A stretch of DNA of 52,606 nucleotides from Paenibacillus sp. VTT E-133291 (lineage in GTDB: Bacteria > Bacillota > Bacilli > Paenibacillales > Paenibacillaceae), in contig NZ_NFVA01000048.1 of NCBI RefSeq assembly GCF_002264395.1, forward strand, positions 1 through 52,606, given 5' to 3'. Shown here piece by piece: positions 52,031 to 52,606 of the stretch (its first letter is position 1; each line of letters starts with the position of its first letter). The translations under genes and the position numbers were made by a program. The notes beneath the pieces were generated by a model. That model searched no databases and had not been told where the DNA came from. It was given only the letters and a program-made list of their open reading frames with translations.

Positions 52031-52384
52031 TAATGAATTCCCCTTATATATCCACATCGGTTGCGGTATTTACTATATCATCTGTAATCTAAACATTTCC
52101 TAACAATAACTGTAATCCGGACGATATTTGATTTGCAATCCTAAACCAAATATTGTAATTATAAAAAAGAAGAGAAAGACGCCGTGAGGAAAGGCAGGGT
52201 ACGATTAAAGCTGTGTCCGTCATCATCAATTTATTCACAGCCATTATAAACATCGTCCTCGTGTTCATCTAACTGAACCCGAAAATCAAACCCAACAAAG
52301 GGTTTTGAACGAAGGGAAAATGAGAATCCCAAGCGTCTTTTACTTCGATTATAACAGAGGTATATTTAAAAGGAGCAATGAAGC
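52031..52384. other. Gene-poor stretch with a short hydrophobic reading frame
   Basis: No gene with a normal start and ribosome site was found. A frame ending at 52272 encodes a basic stretch followed by VSVIINLFTAIINIVLVFI but has no canonical start except GTG 52213. A small hairpin, AAACCC/GGGTTT, lies downstream near 52288-52306. Confidence 0.4.
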
Positions 52385-52502
52385 ATGACTAGGAAAACTA
52401 TATACTACCATTGTATATTCAGCGTTTGGCATTAGCGTTAACCCCTTGCTGCTTACCATCATTAAACTTGTAAAGGTGGCCTTTTGCCTGCTCATAGCAT
52501 AA
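52385..52502 (+). pseudogene. Possible frameshifted small membrane-peptide (holin-like toxin type) gene
   Basis: TATAAC (52350-52355), AAAGGAG (52368-52374) and ATG 52385 form an expression signal. The ATG frame runs MTRK... for only 16 codons. The next frame (52389-52502) encodes LYTTIVYSAFGISVNP and a hydrophobic tail to a TAA. One base lost or gained in the AAAA run at 52394-52397 would join them into a peptide of about 38 residues resembling BsrG/holin-like toxins, with the SAFG block in place of SFG. The identification is tentative. Confidence 0.3.
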
Positions 52503-52606
52503 ACATTTGCGAAGTTCTATGGACATCATAACTAAATCCCCCACAGAAAAAAACCTCAACGCCAAAGGGAGGCCATTGAAAAAGTCCCCACTAATTTGAG
52601 ACCTAC
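52503..52606. other. Window end, possible mobile-element edge
   Basis: AACCTC and GGAGG form a short hairpin near 52552-52570, then GAAAAAGTCCCC. The pattern is reminiscent of sequences next to insertion elements, but no transposase is inside the window. Not assignable. Confidence 0.2.

Noticed and set aside
52530..52606. Possible insertion-sequence end at the right edge.
   Set aside because: Only a general resemblance of the last bases; no inverted-repeat partner or transposase lies inside the window.
1..52606. CRISPR arrays, tRNA and rRNA genes.
   Set aside because: No regularly spaced short repeats, no cloverleaf-like sequence ending in CCA and no rRNA stretches were seen on either strand.

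Overview
This 52.6 kb window is an ordinary-looking chromosomal segment of a low-to-mid GC Gram-positive bacterium, most probably Paenibacillus or a close relative in the Paenibacillaceae. The reasons are the strong AGGAGG-type ribosome sites, a Bacillus-type LexA/YneA/DUF896 SOS locus with GAAC-N4-GTTC operators, a T-box in front of proS, a pdhABCD operon, lipoprotein lipoboxes and several small Firmicutes families (DUF896, DUF5316, DUF4352). About 50 genes fill nearly all of it, mostly on the minus strand. I see no rRNA or tRNA gene, CRISPR array or complete mobile element.

Layout: 0.1-5.4 kb holds an apparent operon of an orphan ABC ATPase, a lipoprotein with DxDxDG repeats, a response regulator, a histidine kinase and a double-GNAT acetyltransferase. 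5.4-9.3 kb holds an MFS exporter facing a DUF5937-like ArsR regulator, then a HAD hydrolase and a BdbD-like oxidoreductase. 9.4-19.1 kb holds topB, a pentapeptide-repeat protein, T-box-controlled proS, gltD without gltB, thyA-folA and an S66 peptidase. 19.2-24.6 kb is the pdhABCD operon, whose E2 has two nearly identical lipoyl domains. 24.7-32.9 kb holds an esterase, a low-molecular-weight phosphatase, thiN, an NlpC/P60 hydrolase, an atypical response regulator, a ThiF/MoeB-like enzyme, an ABC-F ATPase and a Ser/Thr kinase fused to a ParA/CpaE-like domain.

From 38.0 down to 33.0 kb runs a tightly overlapping set: NagD-like HAD, Fpg/Nei glycosylase, endonuclease IV, a cyclic-phosphate-processing receiver (cREC) protein, a thioredoxin-like protein, a YlmA-like ABC ATPase and a THUMP/FtsJ-type methyltransferase. 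It joins base-excision repair to an RNA-processing-like receiver domain and an RNA methyltransferase, and is the best candidate here for an uncharacterised functional module. Upstream of it lie rnz and metH. 43-46.7 kb holds a Met/His-rich YtkA-like lipoprotein, a HAD hydrolase, a membrane protein and the SOS locus (DUF896 gene, yneA, lexA) with five LexA-box-like sites. The last 6 kb holds small envelope or unknown proteins and, near 52.4 kb, what may be a frameshifted small membrane-peptide toxin gene.

Many starts are TTG, each set by a well-placed Shine-Dalgarno site. Two genes (phosphatase near 26077, ABC ATPase near 34877) have no ATG, GTG or TTG at the place where both the ribosome site and the family N-terminus put the start, which points to AUC or AUA initiation. 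All functions are inferred from motifs read by eye; no database search was run.
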